In this document: piece by piece, positions 24,202 to 36,300 of the stretch | Layout: each line of letters opens with the position of its first letter | Position numbering within the stretch: the stretch's first letter is position 1 | From: Telmatactis stephensoni | Lineage: Eukaryota; Cnidaria; Anthozoa; Actiniaria; Isophelliidae | NCBI GenBank assembly: GCA_029948255.1 | Contig: JALIZF010001478.1 | Location: 186,001 to 250,000, forward strand | Direction: 5' to 3' | Length of the DNA: 64,000 nucleotides | Position numbers and translations under genes: made by a program | Notes under the pieces: generated by a model | The model's input: the letters and a program-made list of their open reading frames with translations, nothing else | Database searches by the model: none | What the model was told of the DNA's origin: nothing

Positions 24202-24691
24202 AAACCGGACATGAAATGACATATACACCACATTCTTTCATTGAATAGGCTCAGTCTCGAGTCGAACGGTTTCGTGCGCCCGCGCGCGCAATACTCGTCC
24301 CGTATACGTAAGAGTATCGCGCAAATCCGAAAGAGTATCTTATATCAACATCTTGGATTATGAACGGATGCAAAGTGAATGAATGAAAGGCCTTTAAGCA
24401 GTGATAAAAGTTTAATTCTTTTCATTACTTTCAGCTTTATTGCTACAAAGCCAAACCTTCAGCAATTAAAAGAAGAATCATGACTGACAGTCACGCAATG
24501 CCAGAGTTTCGGTGAGGATGAAAAGTTACAAAATGATACCTGTGCACGCAGTCGAATCAATAATTCCTTTCTTTCTTTCTCATTTCTTTAGGGGAATTGG
24601 TAGCATATCAAACATGGCTCAGTTTTCAACATCATTTAAGTGTCCAGCTAATGCGAAGATGAACCCATCTAAGAAATGTAGAGTTTGGTGA
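15679..24691 (+). CDS. M13 zinc metallopeptidase (neprilysin/endothelin-converting-enzyme type), type II membrane protein
   Basis: Exons: 15679-16446, 17630-17683, 17755-17949, 18523-18656, 19480-19708, 20201-20299, 20830-20907, 21455-21561, 22112-22170, 22254-22308, 22685-22752, 23092-23234, 23696-23761, 24032-24128, 24435-24511, 24592-24691 (TGA). About 775 aa, normal for M13. Layout: cytosolic tail of about 55 residues, one membrane helix ([19 protein letters not shown]), then a Cys-rich ectodomain start ([15 protein letters not shown]). The catalytic part has substrate-binding [14 protein letters not shown], zinc motif HELTH (22685-22752), third zinc ligand in [11 protein letters not shown], and the canonical C-terminal CRVW. 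The enzyme should cleave short extracellular peptides. Met 15679 has an in-frame stop just upstream; an acceptor at 15703 offers a second N-terminus. Summed exon length is one base over a multiple of three, traced to exon 24032-24128. NEP versus ECE subfamily is not resolved. Confidence 0.93.
18177..18252. repeat. (CCCTT)n microsatellite in M13 intron
   Basis: About 15 copies of cccttc/ccctt lie within a longer pyrimidine-only tract (18110-18300). It sits in the intron before exon 18523. The long Phe/Pro/Ser frames it produces are artefacts. Confidence 0.95.
18802..19103. repeat. 42-bp minisatellite (about 7 copies), same unit as 43662-44105
   Basis: The unit runs from gcgcgcaacattgtaggggt through ggacacacggtgcaac to tgtgtt. 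Copies differ by g/a in tggaca/tgaaca and cacacgg/cactcgg. It is flanked by diverged arms (ggcccggatgcaac at 18661, gtcgtgtgtccttg at 19120), so the array probably grew inside a MITE of the gcccggacacacggtgcaac family. It lies in the intron between exons 18523-18656 and 19480-19708. Confidence 0.95.
19709..20036. repeat. 33-bp tandem array that starts at, and copies, the splice donor of exon 19480-19708
   Basis: The exon ends attgtacccaag followed by donor gtgagttgcgtgact. About ten units of 33 bp follow, each of the form gtgagttgcgtgactatcga plus tattgtacccatg. The 3' half of every unit thus resembles the last exon bases and the 5' half the donor. Several copies keep an intact ATG|GTGAGT-like donor. 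Confidence 0.9.
20483..20788. mobile_element. 306-bp MITE with GCGCTTATTCGAGTAAATACGG ends
   Basis: The left end taccgtatttactcgaataa and the right end ttattcgagtaaatacggta are perfect inverted complements extending about 25 bp (next bases gcgcc/ggcgc). The interior repeats aataagcgcctccc several times. There is no open frame. It lies in the M13 intron between exons 20299 and 20830. Confidence 0.9.
22325..22605. repeat. 21-bp minisatellite in M13 intron
   Basis: About twelve copies of a 21-bp unit (aggctcgacgcatgcaaagt) start some 15 bases after the donor at 22309. Early copies read gttaggttcggtacatgc. It is open in several frames but lies between exons 22254-22308 and 22685-22752. Confidence 0.92.
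22758..22912. repeat. (CAGA)n microsatellite in M13 intron
   Basis: An imperfect cagacagacagatagacag run begins six bases after the donor at 22753. Simple sequence; no coding meaning. Confidence 0.95.
23282..23373. mobile_element. Family A inverted-repeat element, short copy
   Basis: The left end agagcagatttcgtataagt and the right end cgtatgcgaaatctaccct pair; the middle has gtgccgtgaccgtgcggtac. About 90 bp, shorter than the other four copies. It lies in the M13 intron after exon 23092-23234. Confidence 0.8.
24032..24128 (+). CDS. M13 exon with a one-base frame break
   Basis: This exon must enter and leave in phase 0 (neighbours end AGG and begin CTT), yet it is 97 bp long. It begins AYKNWVAK in phase 0 but the conserved [16 protein letters not shown] and LFLSFGQ follow in the next frame. 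One base (a C near 24053) is surplus. Read as written, a TGA follows ten codons in and removes the last conserved region, including the C-terminal CRVW. Confidence 0.85.
24158..24201. repeat. (CAT)n microsatellite
   Basis: About fourteen uninterrupted atc/cat triplets lie about 30 bases after the donor at 24129, in the M13 intron. Confidence 0.95.
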
Positions 24692-27328
24692 CAAAAAGAC
24701 ACCACTGTACTTGTTCAGAACGTCAATATTTATAGACCACATAGCTGCCAGCGGAGTTTGATTTGCATAAATAGGCCTGGTACCTATGCATCGATCGGAC
24801 TTTGTAACCGATGCATATCCAGGCCTGGCTACGTATGCAAATATCATGCCTGGTTACGTATGCATCTCCTGGCCTGGTTACCTATGTATATATCAGGCCT
24901 GGTTACATATGCATCTCCAGGCCTGGTTACCTATGTATATATCAGGTCTGGTTGCATATGCATCTCCAGGCCTGGTTACCTATGTATATATCAGGCCTGG
25001 TTGCATGTGCATCTCCAGGCCTGGTTACCTATGTATATATATCAGGCCTGGTTACATATGCATCTCCAGGCCTGGTTACCTATGTATATATCAGGCCTGG
25101 TTACCTATATATATTCATCAGGACGGGGCAGAAAAACATATTGCGCATGTCAACCCACGCGCCAGTTTACTGCAGGCGACAGCGCGGGGAATTAACCGGT
25201 TTGGCCGGTGTAAACATATTGTTTGCTTCGTCCAAAAAATAGTGTCAGAGCCAAAATATTATTTCCCGCTCATACCCGGCTGTTACAGCTTTTTGAGTTT
25301 CCGTACTTCGCGCATGGCAAGTACATTTTTCCCCTATCAAGGAAATTGAATTATAAGTAGAATATGAAGTGTAAACATTTCAGGTAATGTAGCTTGTAAT
25401 TTTTGAAGATTCGGTGAAAGAACGACCTAAAATGTTCCTCATAAAAATCGGATCTGTAGACATCAGTGATTGAAGTAAACAAATCAATAAATAGTCGTCT
25501 AAACGCTACCGGTATTTACGCGCGCGCCAAATACATTAACATAGGAATAACTAGCATTTAGTTCTACAATATAATAACCCGTAACATAATAACCCGTAAC
25601 AGTTGAAAGCCGCGGGACATCTTTAGTCACTACAATAAGTAGTATTTGCGCGCGCCAGACACCAGTATTTACTGGCGTTAAACACATTATCATAAGCATA
25701 GTCTGTTAAACAATAACAAGACCCGTAATAGAAGAATCCAGCGGGACGTTTTTAGTCACTACAATAAGCAAACATTCCACTTTCAAACACACGCATCAAG
25801 GTAATGCATGCATTTATAGAAAATAATATCAAGAAATCAATTAGCACAGATTATTATCCATGATTGCTCTGATTGATGAGCTATGATTATAACTTGGGGC
25901 TGAAATAAGACTTTTTGTAAGAACGGATGATATACAAATGTACGCTCAATATAACAGCAATATAGCACAACATCCATATCATAACGAATGATATACTAAT
26001 GGGACTCAATATAACATAGCAATAGCACAACATCCATATCATAACGAATGATATACTAATGGGTTCACTGTAACATACCAGTAACATAAAAAATGTAAAT
26101 AACTAAATATATTGATACCTAGATAAGAGATACTTGTATCAATAAATGTTAGTTTTACGCGTGCTACCGTGCCCACCCAACATAACTCGTTTACTAGTTA
26201 GCCAATCGGAGAGTGGTATTTCATTTTGCTTCACATTCTCACGTGCAAAGTAGTGTTCCCTTTCTATAATTTTCATGTTTTTCCACTTTTTCTTGTCGTA
26301 ACGAAGTAAAGTGTCTATAAACCTCCCGCAGAAGGCTAAATTTAGAGAGGTGTATATGCCTAAAAGCCTCGGTTCTCGGTAGTTAACTCTTACATAACAG
26401 GCTTCAATACGCTTAGCTTGTAACTTGTAAAGACGTTAGTTGGGTGGCCACGGTTGGGCGCGTCGTACAGTAGTTAAAGGCGTATGAAAAAGTATCATTT
26501 CTGGATATGTAACATATTCGTAAAAAGAAGGGTAAGAAAGAGATGACATAAATAGTAAGGGAGGATCCTGGCGGGTTATTCTTTTTGAGGATGCAGCGTT
26601 ATAGGAATTCGAAATCGTCCAGATGATCCAGAGGAGAAGCTTCGAGAAGAAAAGAGCCAATGTCGCAGAAAGGGGTCCGCACTCTTTGCACCCTTCCCCC
26701 AAATCCGCCGCTGAATAATAATGAGGCGTTGTGTGATTTACACATGAAAATGTCATATAAAAAGCCCTGAGATCCTCAAAGCCCGATATCACAAACCCAG
26801 ACCCAAACCTTCTTTTTGACATACAATTAACCTTAATCCTTCGTTTTAACCCAGAATTAGGTAAATCGGGAACCTGACTTAAACGGGTTCAAGCATTATA
26901 AGACCACGAATTGTCCCCACCCCTCCCATCTCGCACCCCTCGTGGCCCCACCCCTCCCCTCTCGCACCCCTCCCGGCCCAACCCACGCCTTTGTGACCCT
27001 ATGCGAAGATCAGTATTGGTTTAGCTGTACCAATACTGTATATATTAACCTAAGGCTAGAGATAATGTATTAACATACTCAACGTGGCTATTAAAATTAA
27101 ATATCTGAGGTTTCTGTGATATAAAGGAGCACTGCCCGATATTCTGTCGTCTCCTTTGGGAACGGCTGAAGATGTGTTTACGTGTATTATAGGACCTTTT
27201 AGGACTGTCGAGTCCGTGTCTGGTTTCTTGCAAGCGGTTTTGGTTCCGACTTTATTCCTTGCGATGGATGGACAAACAACTGCAGCGTTAGGTGACTATA
27301 AGACATTGATATGAAAAGGACAATCAGA
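24692..27328. other. Intergenic region between the convergent M13 and alpha2delta-like genes
   Basis: After the M13 stop come a 24/48-bp minisatellite (24775-25125), scattered AT-rich sequence, and a short duplicated block at 25925-26060 (atatcataacgaatgatata twice). A C-rich patch of ctcgcacccctc repeats lies at 26915-26990. The stretch 26430-26830 has a frame with SAADLGEG, a word I associate with repeat-derived sequence; no real gene is supported there. The two genes converge here, so both 3' UTRs must lie in it. Confidence 0.6.
24775..25125. repeat. 24-bp minisatellite with 48-bp higher-order unit, just after the M13 stop
   Basis: Units caggcctggttacctatgta and caggcctggttacatatgca alternate, giving a 48-bp higher-order period over about 350 bp. 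It starts roughly 85 bases after the stop codon and so may be in the 3' UTR. It is stop-free in three plus-strand frames and mimics coding sequence. Confidence 0.93.
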
Positions 27329-30300
27329 TCATTGGCCAATATTAGCCTTCTCAGGCAACTCCTTTTTACTTTTGGGCTTCCTAGCCAAGACGGGTACAGG
27401 GTACACAGATGGCGCGCGTGAAGACATAATAAAAGATAAAAATCCCGCGTGTATCCCGCAAAATCTTACCTGGTAATAATGTAAAGCACAGGGGTTATAG
27501 CGTACACTGCATACACAGGGTACACAGATGGCGCGCGTGAAGACGTAATAAAAGATAAAAATCCCGCGTGTATCCCGCAAAATCTTACCTGGTAATAATG
27601 TAAAGCACAGGGGTTATAACGTACGCTGCATACACAGGGTACACAGATGGCGCGCGTGAAGACGTAATAGAAGATAAAAATCCCGCGTGTATCCCGCAAA
27701 ATCTTACCTGGTAATAATGTAAAGCACAGGGGTTATAACGTACGCTGCATACACAGGGTACACAGATGGGTATGTTGCTAGATACGTCTTTATTTATACC
27801 ATCCGCACAGTACGTCATGGAACACTGAGAATGTAGACATTAAAAAACCGTAAGGCACGTGGAAACACCCTTGATATTAGCCAACAACTCCCAACAGATA
27901 CCGAAATTAATACATCAACACACTGATGAAGACACATATGTCGTTGTTGTTGTTTGCACAAGTTTATTGTAAATTAAAACACACTTATAGGCTGTTGGCA
28001 GAAGGTACGGTAACTCTTCACTATATTGTTTTTGTTCGTTCGTTCGTTCGTTTGCTTTAGTGCGTATACACCTATTTCAATAAATGTTGTCGATAAAAGC
28101 CTACGCGACTCACCCGAAAGGAAGCAAGGGTAAACATTATTAAAGCTATAAAACCACGCAAATGTCCACACCATAATTCAACTTCAGCTTGCAATGACCT
28201 AATACATCAAAGAGCTTCATTTGCCGATGCTAAGATCAAGACCAATGCGAAAAAGAGAGTGAAATTTTGCAACTACCCATACTCCTTTTCGGTCCAGTCG
28301 CGTAGGTTGAGACCTCTCATACGACAACCTTTTTTGAAATAGCGGGTATATTTGTATGTGTACTTACCGAGCGACATTTGACAGCTGGGTCAGGACAGTT
28401 GCCACCGTCAAGAGCTATCAAGTACACATTTGTATTGGGTACAGGGACCATAATATATATCGACCACATCTAGTGTTTCCCTCAACCTTGCCACTAAACA
28501 CAGTACAAAAACAATAGCTATCAAGTACACGTTTGTATTGGGTACAGGGACCATAATATATCGACCACATCTAGTGTTTCCCTCAACCTTGCCACTAAAC
28601 ACAGTACAAAAACAATAGCTATCAAGTACACATTGGTATTGGGAAAAGGAACCATAATATATCGACACATCTAGTATTTCCCTCAACCTTGCCACTAAAA
28701 TCAATACAAAAACAATAAATATTGAATGTAACTATGGGTACTTCCCTTTCTTTTGATGTTTTTTATTTTGCTTTCATTGGCAACGCAGAAAAACTACTGC
28801 GCATGTGCGACTTTTCGCGGGCTTTCGTCGGCCGCGTCTTGATCACAGGAATCCCTAGTCCAGTCCCAGACTCTCTTTCTTGCCGCTCCAGGACTCGCGG
28901 AGAAAGAGAGTCCAGTATAACTTGCATGCGCATGTGCAAAATGAGCCAATCAATTGATTAATTACTATTTTGCGAGCTTGCAATATGCAAATGTCAGTGT
29001 TTGGTAGCAGTGGTAGTGATGCGTATCGAAAAATTCACAAATACGTCTTTCACAACTGTCCATCCGTAAATGGCCTGTAACTGCTGAAACTTTGGTAAAA
29101 GATTATAGTTGGTTTTTCCAAGTGCATAGCTCACTGAATCAACAAATGGCTTTCCGAAATGAGACTAATATCGTGTATACAAAACACTTTCTTCTTCAGC
29201 CATCTTGAATCATCAGATGACTTTAGGATTTGTAACCACGCGATCACCACATGAATGTGGTGATCGCGTGGTCACTAAGCTGACATGCGCATGCAAGTTA
29301 TACTGGACTCTCTTTCTCCGCGAGTCCTGGAGCGGCAAGAAAGAGAGTCTGGGACTGGACTAAGGCATCCCAAGCAATATTTTTGGAATTGTTGGCTTTA
29401 GATTTTCCCAATAGCATATCTTTGAGCTTAATTTTGAGTACGGGAGAAAACAGAAAAGTACTGGGAGAAAAAAATCAGGTAATAAAATATACTACAAAGT
29501 CCTTAACCTTATTTAGTGGGACTGATTTTCCATGGCTGCTGTAGTTTGAGTTAATTTCGCCAGCAAAGTTTTGTTTGTTTGACCGCCGAATGTTTTCATT
29601 GAGACCAACATTAAGGAGGACTGGGGAGGCATGCATGCGTGCATGGTACATTTTGCTCTTCTGTTTTCTCTTCTGTTTCTTTTTTCTCGACTCATTTCTT
29701 AGTGTCTTAGCTGGAACTGAACCGCTCGGTTTGTCCTTTCGAGCTTCTTCATTCTTTTCGCCCTTTCTTCTATCTCCTTTCTTATCACGTGCTTAGTCAT
29801 TCATCCATTATTACATACCATTTATTAGATATTTCCTTGTGTATTACGGTCTGATATTTTACGAGTCGCGTATGTATTTTACCGAGCCTTTAGGCAAGGT
29901 AAAATACAAGTGACGAGTGAAATGTCAGCCCGTAATACACAAGGAAATATCTAATAAAGTATTTATTATATAACTGCTTCTTAGTTTCCCCTATGTTCCA
30001 ATTGTTTTACATAAAAATATGGCAAACCAGTTTTCAACTATGTAATACGGCCTCATATTTGCTTGGCTCTCTCATCCTTATTTGGTAAAATTACGTCATA
30101 GTTATATAATAATAAGACTTACTTCGGTATAGTGTCAGCAATCTTATAGTTTATATAGGTCTGTCCAAGCTATTAGAGAGACGATAAAAAAACAATTCAT
30201 TTAGTAATAAAATAATATTGCGATGACGAATCGTCCGTTTCCATGGTGATGATGGTTGCTATGGTTACCTCTAAATCATTGCAAGCAAGACTCGTTGAAA

Positions 30301-33300
30301 TCACGCGTTTCTTCATGAGATCACGTAACAGTTCTGGATTGCGGTAAGCTAGGTGGATTCGTTCTTTTGCGATACTAGAAATCAATACAATACAAGGGAC
30401 ATTACTTATCAACATCGCCTTGGAATTACCTTCTTGGGATTTTATGATTGCTTTCTGAGCATGCGCAGTCGTAATGGCATGTGCGCGAGTAATATCATTG
30501 AATTTTATTACTGCTGTTGTCTGAGTTGGATACATGTAAGTGTAATATTGTTCTCTCCCTCTCCCCCTCTCCCCCTCTCCCCCTCTCCCTTCCCCTTTCT
30601 TTCTTCCTCCCGCCCCCCCCCCCCCTTCCATATCCCCTTATATCCCTCCCTTCTTCTCCCTCCCTCCCTCCCTCCCTTTCCCTCCCACTTCAGGCTCCCA
30701 CAAGAATATTCTTTATTTGAATCGAGTGTTGTATAAGAGAACGTCTTCAAAGAAACCTCATGTTCATTGCGTAGCACCCACCATTCATATCCTACCTTGG
30801 TTTGGAGATGAACTGCTCCGAATACACTATGTATCCATTTGAATCAACCAAAACGCATGCCACTGAAATATTAAACAGCATAATATCAGCATTACAAGAA
30901 AATACTAGCAGGAACTTCAAATATCGGTTTCTTGCATCCCCGATACGGGGAGAGCAACGACAACAACAACAACAACAAAACGACCGATCAAAACGGAGCC
31001 TAAGAACTCATAGGAAATCGTCAAGAATGACAGACCATTTAAATTTGGGAATGCTGCTTATAAATTACCAATTTCAAATCATTCCCTGGAGTATTGACAT
31101 GCAAGGCAACATTGAATGGCTGCATTGAAATAAGAAGCTTTTCCCAAGTTGTATTGAAATAGGAAGACATGTACATTTCGCCCTAAGTAAAAAGATCTAT
31201 TGGAATAAGTAGAGTAGGGAAGTAGAGGGATTCAGGAATTTTTTACCAACCCGTATCCTGCTGACATATTGCTCCACTGCTTGTAACCATGTCTTTTATC
31301 TTGTGCATCTTCCAATCAATACCCATCACAGCACGAACCTTCAAACAGCAAATAATTATCTATAAATTTATATACGCCTAAGATATCTCCCACGTATAAC
31401 CTTTTCTTCGATTTTCATTTTCCTTCCATTTTCTTTCCTTGACGGTACTAGGACTATACCCTACGCCCGTACCCCTTTCCACAGCGGCACACGATGTGTC
31501 CTCTGCTACGTCCTACCAATGATCTACGGGTACTTTAAGCTACATTCACTGGCTAAGAGACGAAAACGAAGTCGCAACAGAAGTATGATAATCATACTGA
31601 AAGGAGCCTGACGTCTTCTTTCTCACACATAAGGCAACGCACTAACTAACTAAGATGGTCACTCGAGTGGATATCTGAACAAGTGAAGTTGATTATGTTA
31701 CCATGGAATCACTGCTAATTGTTTGACTGGTTGTCACGACAACGCCAGCCCCACCATTGTCCAAATATGGCACGGAGAAATCCAGTCGCCCTGGATACGT
31801 CTTGGCTCCATGATACCATGGTCTCGTTGTCGGGTCGTATCTACGAAATAAAACTCAGAAATAAGAGGCGTTACGTAAAGAAGACGATAACGTCGTACGT
31901 AATGTCGTACACGTTCTTCTTTTAGAGCAGATTTTGTATGAGTGGGAAACTTACCGCGCCGTACCGTGACCGTATGAGTGCCGTAATGTCTATAGAAGCA
32001 TTCGAAATTCCTGCCGTAACCGTGCCGTGACCGTGTGGTACCGTTTTCACAATCATACGAAATCTACTCTAATAATAAACGCACGGTTCTCGCGTCGTTT
32101 GCGCCGCAAATTCACGTGATTTGTTCATGACGTTTGTCTCAGTGCTTTGATTAGTCAACATTGCTGTCTTATCTAATCTAACCGCTGCTTGAAACAGTAC
32201 GTCACGTCAAACAAAAACTGTTAGAAAATTGCCCCTTGCCGTTTTCGTTCATGGATATGCTCCGTCAAAGCACTAGAAGTGCCATGGCATGATTTTGACG
32301 CGTGTCCCCTGTCCAAAATTACTCTAAGACTGAACAATAAATTTGAAATCCAAGTGGAGCCGATACTACTGGAAAAAAGACCTGAAAAAATCAGATTTTG
32401 AACGGGATTTCAACCTACCACCATTGTGATACTCGTGCAATGCTCTACTAAAGCCTCGATCTTTTAAGGTGTTTTTTTCAGAAGTATCGGCTTCACTTTG
32501 ATGTCCAATTTACCATTCATTTTCTAGCGGATACTTCTTTCTGTGCATTAACTCCAAGACGAGGTTGTTTTACTGACCTGTTATTATATGTTTGTCTGCC
32601 GGGGTACTGCCTCATTGCACCTGAGTTTGTAGCAATATATCTCCACGCTGCATCGGCCCCAAGAACCCTCATTGGATTACGATTCCAACTAAAAAAAGAT
32701 GAAAAGATGGTTTATTGTTTTCTGGTGTGAAACGCCAAAAGGAGTAAGTTTACAAGCACATTTAGATGAATTTGTAATTGTAGTTGCTGTATTTATCTTA
32801 TAATTGTCTCTGGGACCCGACCACGATGAGGTGTATCCTAACTGTATTTGCTTGTGGATGCTTAGCCCTTCAAATTTGAGTCTTTTTAAACCATAGATCT
32901 GACCCCTGTACTGTACTCGGCTATCCTGTATTGGAATACACAGGACATCTCCCTCACAAATGAAAGGTGTCTCACTCACCACTTTTCAATTTGTCTGGTC
33001 AATCGAATATCAGCAAGAACCTCTTTCTTTAGAGCCTGCATTGGTTGGACACTACGTTTACCATCTATATAATCAGATAACTCTTTGACGAATTCAAGAG
33101 TTTCCTGTCACAAAACAATGTAAGAATTAATGGCACGCCATTTCGCATATTTTCGCGTCCTCTGCTTAACGTTGGCGACGTCAACGGTCATTCAAACAAA
33201 ATTTTTCAGCGCGCACGACATACTCTTTCACGTCGCGTTTGTTAAATCAGTCTAATTTTATGACGTAGTTGAGTAATGCGCATGCCTTTAAATTTGTATG

Positions 33301-36300
33301 CCGCTGGTGAGATTTGAGCCCGCATGATCCGTCGCTTAGTAACCGCTGCGCATGCTGAACAAGCAAGCAAGCAAGCAAGCAGGTTAACGAATATAACTAG
33401 AAAAGGTGCCTCTGCACCCTTTAAAGGTTGTTTTCTACCTACCGGTGTATTCTCGAATCGATACGGATCAACAAAGCAACTAGAGCTCAAAAAGTAACTG
33501 AAAGTAGAAAATCAAAATTTCGGTGAAAATCGAAATTCAGCACTTCTAAAAATTCCCTAGTAAAATACTTACTTGGATCGTGAAAGCGTTGCAGGAAATG
33601 TCCTGTTGTTCAAGAAAGCGATAGGCTTGTCTTCAATTATCAATCCAACTTTAAGCTTCTTGACGATGTCGTATCGATGGTACAGGTCAGGTTTTTTGTC
33701 GGCTTGTGGCGTAACAATGGCCTAGTGTATTCAATGAGTCTTTGATAAAATATTTAGGTAAAGCACTTATATTTAGCTAGTTCCTAGTTCTTTCACACCA
33801 GGAAGCCGACGGTGCGCTCTCTATCCCCTCTCTTCATCAGTGCTCCGCTTCAAGGATATTTAAGGGTACTTAAAGCTACACAGAATGGAGAGAAGTCGAG
33901 ACAAGTGTGAGGTGACTGGGGATTGAACCCGAGACCTCCCGCTCAAACTAAGCGGCTGCGCACTAACCAACTTAGCTACACTTACATATCACGGGGGTTT
34001 ATATTAAAGCAAATTATTTTTTAAGAATGAGGAATGGTAGGGTATGATTTTCTCTTCACTTGAACGGTCGTTTTCGACTATAATTCATCCACGCAATCTC
34101 AGGCTCGCCAGTAAAGGCGCGGCTACCTAGAGCAGATTTCGTATGACTGTGCAAACGGCACCGTCACGGTACCGGGCACGGAATGGTTACGGCAGGAGTT
34201 TCGAAAGCTTTATATAGACATTACGTCACTGACGTGGTCACGCAACGGCGCAGTTCGTTTCACACTCGTACGAAAACTGCTCTATTAGTAAGTTGTGCTC
34301 GCATTGTGGCTAAAACCTCAAGTTTCACGGGAACTTCAAGCTTCTAATGTTAAAGTCATGCCTACATCTTAGGCACGCAGTGCTACAGCGGTGGACATTC
34401 GCAGCAAAATCGCCGTTATGGGCAAAGACATGCGCAAAGTCGAGGGCTCGAGACTTTGCTTCCATATACAAATTAGGTGATTCAGTATTTCCTTATTAGA
34501 CTATCTATCGGTCTGTCCGTCTCGACTCCCCCTCCCTCCCTCCCTCCCTCCCTCCCTCCCTCCCTCCCTCCCTCCCTCCCTCCCTCCCTCCCTCCCTCCC
34601 TCCCTCCCTCCCTCCCTCCCTCCCTCCCTCCCTCAATCTATCGATTTAATCATCCATCTGCCCATTCATCAATCCACTCATCCCACCCTAAATCTATCTA
34701 CCCACCCATCAATAAACGCGAAAGTTTAAACCTAAAAAACGTTACCTTATCAGCGAGTTCATCGGTAGCGACAACAACACAGACTGCAAATATAGTGTTA
34801 TTGACTGGTCTCCACGAATAGGTGAAATCAGCTGTTACACCACGATATCCTGGTAGACAATAGGAATTGAGGTCAGCCAATGAGAATCAAGCTGTGAAAC
34901 TTGGGTTACACTGCGCATGCGCACTCACCATTAAATTCCGGATTACCACGTGACAAGACTCTTTGTGTACGAAGAACTTTGGTTCCAGTCTCTCTCCGCA
35001 TCATTGATGCCAAAACGGTTGAGAAACCTAAGAAATATGATAAATACATGACCTCGCGCCGCGATTTTCGGTGATAATGACCGTCTTCCTTAAAAAAGTC
35101 AACCTTTGCGAAGTGTCTCTATAACAGACGTTTCTGCTTTATGGAAGTGTCTTCCTTTGAGAGGTGACTGCCTAAAAGATACCATACAGAGAGGTATCTA
35201 CTTCACTGGGGTGTCTACATCAGAGGTGTCTACCGCACAGGGGGTGTGTGCCTTAGGGAAGTGTCTGTCCTATATACGGGGATAAGGCGGTGTTACACGA
35301 GACGATTTTTAACGACGATTTTTCGCGCAACGTTGCAACAACTTGCAATATTTTGGATTCAAAAACTCACAACGCGTTGCCGAAGCGAAAATTGCAAGGA
35401 AAATCGTTCCAAGTGTCATGTTACACGAGAAAGATTTTCAACGTAACGCCGTTGCGCTGAAAATCGTCGTTAAAAATCGTCTCGTGTAACACCGCCTTTA
35501 AGCATAATGTCTTACCAGGGCTTTGTTCCAGATACTTAATGTTTATGAATATTGGTTCATCGCTGATTAACTCAGGGACAGGCAGCTGGGGGTGAACAAG
35601 GGCTCGTCCAGTGTCTGTCTCGATGACAAAATTGTAGGACAGTTCCCCTGGACCAAAAACCTAGCAGATATAAAATCTTAGTAAAGTAATTGATTTTGTT
35701 TTCTAAAAGAAAAGAGAACTAGCAACTAAGGTACAAAATATAAATTCACAATGGTAACGTTCTACAATTACACTGCGTAGATAAACAACAAAATCTTGCA
35801 GGAAGGTGTTGATAGAAGCCCTCCGCTCTTCCCACCTCATTTCCACCTTTCTTTACTATGCCGGCATCAATTACTTGCTATACATCAACAACCGTGAGTC
35901 ATACTTAATTTGAAAGAAACATCGTTAACAATTAACGCTTCAAACAATTGCCTGTTTGTTCTCGAGCACGTATTTTCTCAGCTGAATGACTAATTTTCAA
36001 TAGAATACTGTATAGTTGAGAGCACATGAAAAGCAATGTTTGCCCGTCATTTCAAGCTAGATAATGAGATTCAAGGACTTTCATGAGCTGATTGAAAACA
36101 AGCAATTGCAGTACCAAAACATATGCTGAATACTGAAATTTAAGAAATAAAGTGCACTGAAACGTTGAGCTTTGAAATGTCAACTGAAAATGAAAAATGG
36201 AATGAACATTATTTTATTACTCGTACGTACCACAGTGTTCTTCAGCAACTCACTTAGAGTAGTATCAATTCCAACAACACCAATCAACTCCTACAACAAA

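Noticed and set aside
24758..25349. Three overlapping 143-187 codon frames rich in Tyr, Gly and Pro
   Set aside because: Produced by the 24/48-bp minisatellite after the M13 stop; every frame is open because of unit length.
26436..26822. 128-codon minus-strand frame containing SAADLGEG
   Set aside because: No family resemblance across its length, no splice context; SAADLGEG-type words come from repeats.
28408..28704. 98-codon repeat protein on the minus strand
   Set aside because: Frame through the duplicated acceptor array; it is closed by stops in the exon-proximal copy and is not the conserved NTNVYLI frame.
30197..30631. 144-codon minus-strand gene
   Set aside because: Only 30374-30269 is a supported exon; the rest runs through a purine-rich microsatellite.
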